Source of the DNA: QHWK01 sp035315685
Lineage (GTDB): Bacteria > Acidobacteriota > Vicinamibacteria > Vicinamibacterales > CAVVIG01
Length of the DNA: 6,013 nucleotides
NCBI GenBank assembly: GCA_035315685.1
Contig: DATFXR010000326.1
Span: 1 to 6,013, forward strand
Reading direction: 5' to 3'
How positions within the stretch are numbered: position 1 is the stretch's first letter; each line of letters starts with the position of its first letter. Positions 4,941 to 6,013 of this stretch are shown piece by piece. Both the position numbers and the translations under genes were made by a program. The notes beneath the pieces were generated by a model. That model saw nothing but the letters and a program-made list of their open reading frames with translations, was not told where the DNA came from and did not search any database.

Positions 4941-5656
4941 CCGGACGCGTGCGCGCCGCGGCAATCGGCCGCGATCTTTTGCGCTGCCGCTCGGGGGTCA
5001 GCCGCCTCGAGGATCGGCCGACCCACCACGAGGTAGGTGGCGCCGGCGGCGAGGGCTTCGGACGCGCTCATCGTCCGCGACTGATCCCCGCGTTTGTCTG
5101 AGGCGCCGCGGATTCCCGGGGTGACGATCGAGAAGCGGGCGCCGCAGCGGCGCCGGATGATGTCGATTTCCTGCGGCGACGCGACCACGCCGTCGAGGCC
5201 CGCCGCCTCGGTCAGCGCCGCGAGGCGTCCCACCTGGTCGGCGACGCTCGCCTGGAAACCGATCTCCGTCAGCGCCTGCTGATCGAGGCTCGTCAGCATC
5301 GTGACCGCGATGATCAGGGGCGCCGGCCGCGATTGCCGCGCTGCCTCCTCATCGGCAGCCGCGCGCGCCGCCCGCATCATCGCCGAACCGCCGGATGCGT
5401 GCACGTTCAGCATCCACACGCCGAGCCGCGTCGCGGCGGCGACCGCGCCCGCGACGGTGTTCGGAATGTCGTGGAATTTCAAGTCGAGGAATACGCGGTC
5501 GCCGTTCGATACCAGTTCTTCGACCAGCGACGGGCCTTCACGCGTGAACAGCCGACTGCCGATCTTGAAGCCGCCGGCGATGCCACGCAGTTGGTTCGCG
5601 AGGTCGCGCGCCTTCGCGACCGTATCGACGTCGAGTGCGACGAGCAGTTGATCCAT
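4937..5656 (-). CDS. pyrF: Orotidine-5'-phosphate decarboxylase
   Basis: The product is 239 aa, the usual size for the short bacterial form. It catalyses OMP to UMP plus CO2, the last step of de novo pyrimidine synthesis in the cytoplasm. The catalytic set is complete: D9 in VALDVD, K31 in GGFKIGS, and D58, K60 and D63 in LDLKFHDIPNT. The phosphate-binding parts VTPGIRG (178-184), DKRGDQSR (187-194) and VVGRPI (210-215) are present. The start ATG (5654-5656 in reverse) overlaps the pyrD stop as TGATG. No Shine-Dalgarno is seen before it, so translation is probably coupled to pyrD. The C-terminal GAHASG and the stop run into a GGTAGGTC-type repeat, so the last few residues are likely not conserved. 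Confidence 0.95.
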   Translation of the reverse strand: MDQLLVALDVDTVAKARDLANQLRGIAGGFKIGSRLFTREGPSLVEELVSNGDRVFLDLKFHDIPNTVAGAVAAATRLGVWMLNVHASGGSAMMRAARAAADEEAARQSRPAPLIIAVTMLTSLDQQALTEIGFQASVADQVGRLAALTEAAGLDGVVASPQEIDIIRRRCGARFSIVTPGIRGASDKRGDQSRTMSASEALAAGATYLVVGRPILEAADPRAAAQKIAADCRGAHASG

Positions 5657-6013
5657 CAGCGCTGGAGCGCCGGCGGCCCCGCCGCATGCTTGCCGGTATC
5701 GATCGACCCCACGACATCTGCAATGCGGGCGATTCCGTGCCGCTCCATATAGTCGCCAATCCCCGCCAGCAGTTTGCCCCAGATGAACGGGTCGACGAAG
5801 TTCGCCGTGCCGATCTGGACTGCGTCTGCGCCGGCGATCAGGAATTCTAGCGCGTCGCGCGCGTCGGCGATTCCGCCCATGCCGAGAATCGGAATCTTCA
5901 CCGTCTGGCGGCACTCATAGACCATGCGGACGGCAATCGGCCGAATCGCCGGCCCGCTCAGCCCGCCCATGACGTTGGAGATCTTCGGACGCCGCGTCTC
6001 GACGTCGATGACC
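5656..6013 (-). CDS. pyrD: Dihydroorotate dehydrogenase, class 1B-like catalytic subunit (5' part outside window)
   Basis: The C-terminal 118 residues are visible; the frame continues past the end of the window, so the N-terminus is missing (the family is about 300 aa). The reading frame extends upstream of the internal ATG at 5970, with VIDVETRRPKISNV preceding MGGLSGPAIRPIA, the FMN-binding stretch. GGLSGPAI with a following arginine and proline resembles the class 1B (PyrDB, NAD-linked) form more than 1A. Later GMGGIADARDALEF (44-57 of the fragment) and AVQIGTANF (64-72) bind the FMN phosphate. It oxidises dihydroorotate to orotate, two steps before PyrF. Class 1B enzymes normally pair with the electron-transfer subunit PyrK, whose gene would be expected upstream, beyond the window. 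The stop TGA overlaps pyrF by 1 nt, indicating an operon. Confidence 0.93.
   Translation of the reverse strand, partial: VIDVETRRPKISNVMGGLSGPAIRPIAVRMVYECRQTVKIPILGMGGIADARDALEFLIAGADAVQIGTANFVDPFIWGKLLAGIGDYMERHGIARIADVVGSIDTGKHAAGPPALQR

Noticed and set aside
4855..5036. Plus-strand open frame running from the glutaredoxin-like region into pyrF (4623-5036)
   Set aside because: It is in a different frame from the CxxC protein, has no motif, and overlaps pyrF antisense.
5657..5914. Extension of pyrF upstream past its ATG
   Set aside because: The upstream part is antisense-frame sequence within pyrD, whose own frame carries the FMN-binding motifs. The TGATG junction fits a normal start at 5656.

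Overview
This window looks like chromosomal core DNA from a high-GC, Gram-negative (diderm) bacterium. The GC content is about two-thirds by eye, and there is an outer-membrane Pal lipoprotein. The large membrane glycosyltransferase with its GWHE...DRRHLGLRI C-terminal domain, plus the abundant degenerate 7-bp repeats, resemble what I associate with Acidobacteriota (Vicinamibacteria-like soil lineages). That placement is an inference and was not tested. No phage, IS, CRISPR, rRNA or tRNA signature was seen.

Layout: (1) 1-552, +, the C-terminal two-thirds of a LarE-type sulfur transferase, cut by the window edge. (2) 549-3014, +, an 821-aa GT-C-like membrane glycosyltransferase, coupled to larE by a 4-nt overlap. 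It carries a roughly 70-residue low-complexity insert made of heptamer DNA repeats. (3) 3015-3079, a short convergent gap with a second element of the same heptamer family. (4) 3080-3844, -, a class I SAM methyltransferase whose last codons lie inside that element. (5) 3845-3947, a divergent promoter region. (6) 3948-4529, +, pal (OmpA-like peptidoglycan-associated lipoprotein). (7) 4591-4854, +, a small glutaredoxin-like protein flanked by a different, inverted repeat family. (8) 4937-5656 and 5656-6013, -, pyrF and the C-terminal part of pyrD, a pyrimidine-synthesis pair joined by a 1-nt TGATG overlap.

Functionally the genes form small independent blocks rather than one system: nickel-pincer cofactor sulfur insertion (LarE), envelope glycosylation (GT-C protein, possibly with the methyltransferase), envelope anchoring (Pal), thiol redox (glutaredoxin-like) and UMP synthesis (PyrD, PyrF). 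I see no new multi-gene system. The most notable signal is the repeat biology. Heptamer-phased, hairpin-forming repeats occur both inside a membrane-protein gene, where the frame stays open, and at a gene end, where they supply the last codons of the methyltransferase. Both places encode the peptide GTGDW. A second repeat family brackets the glutaredoxin-like gene and supplies the stop codon of pyrF.
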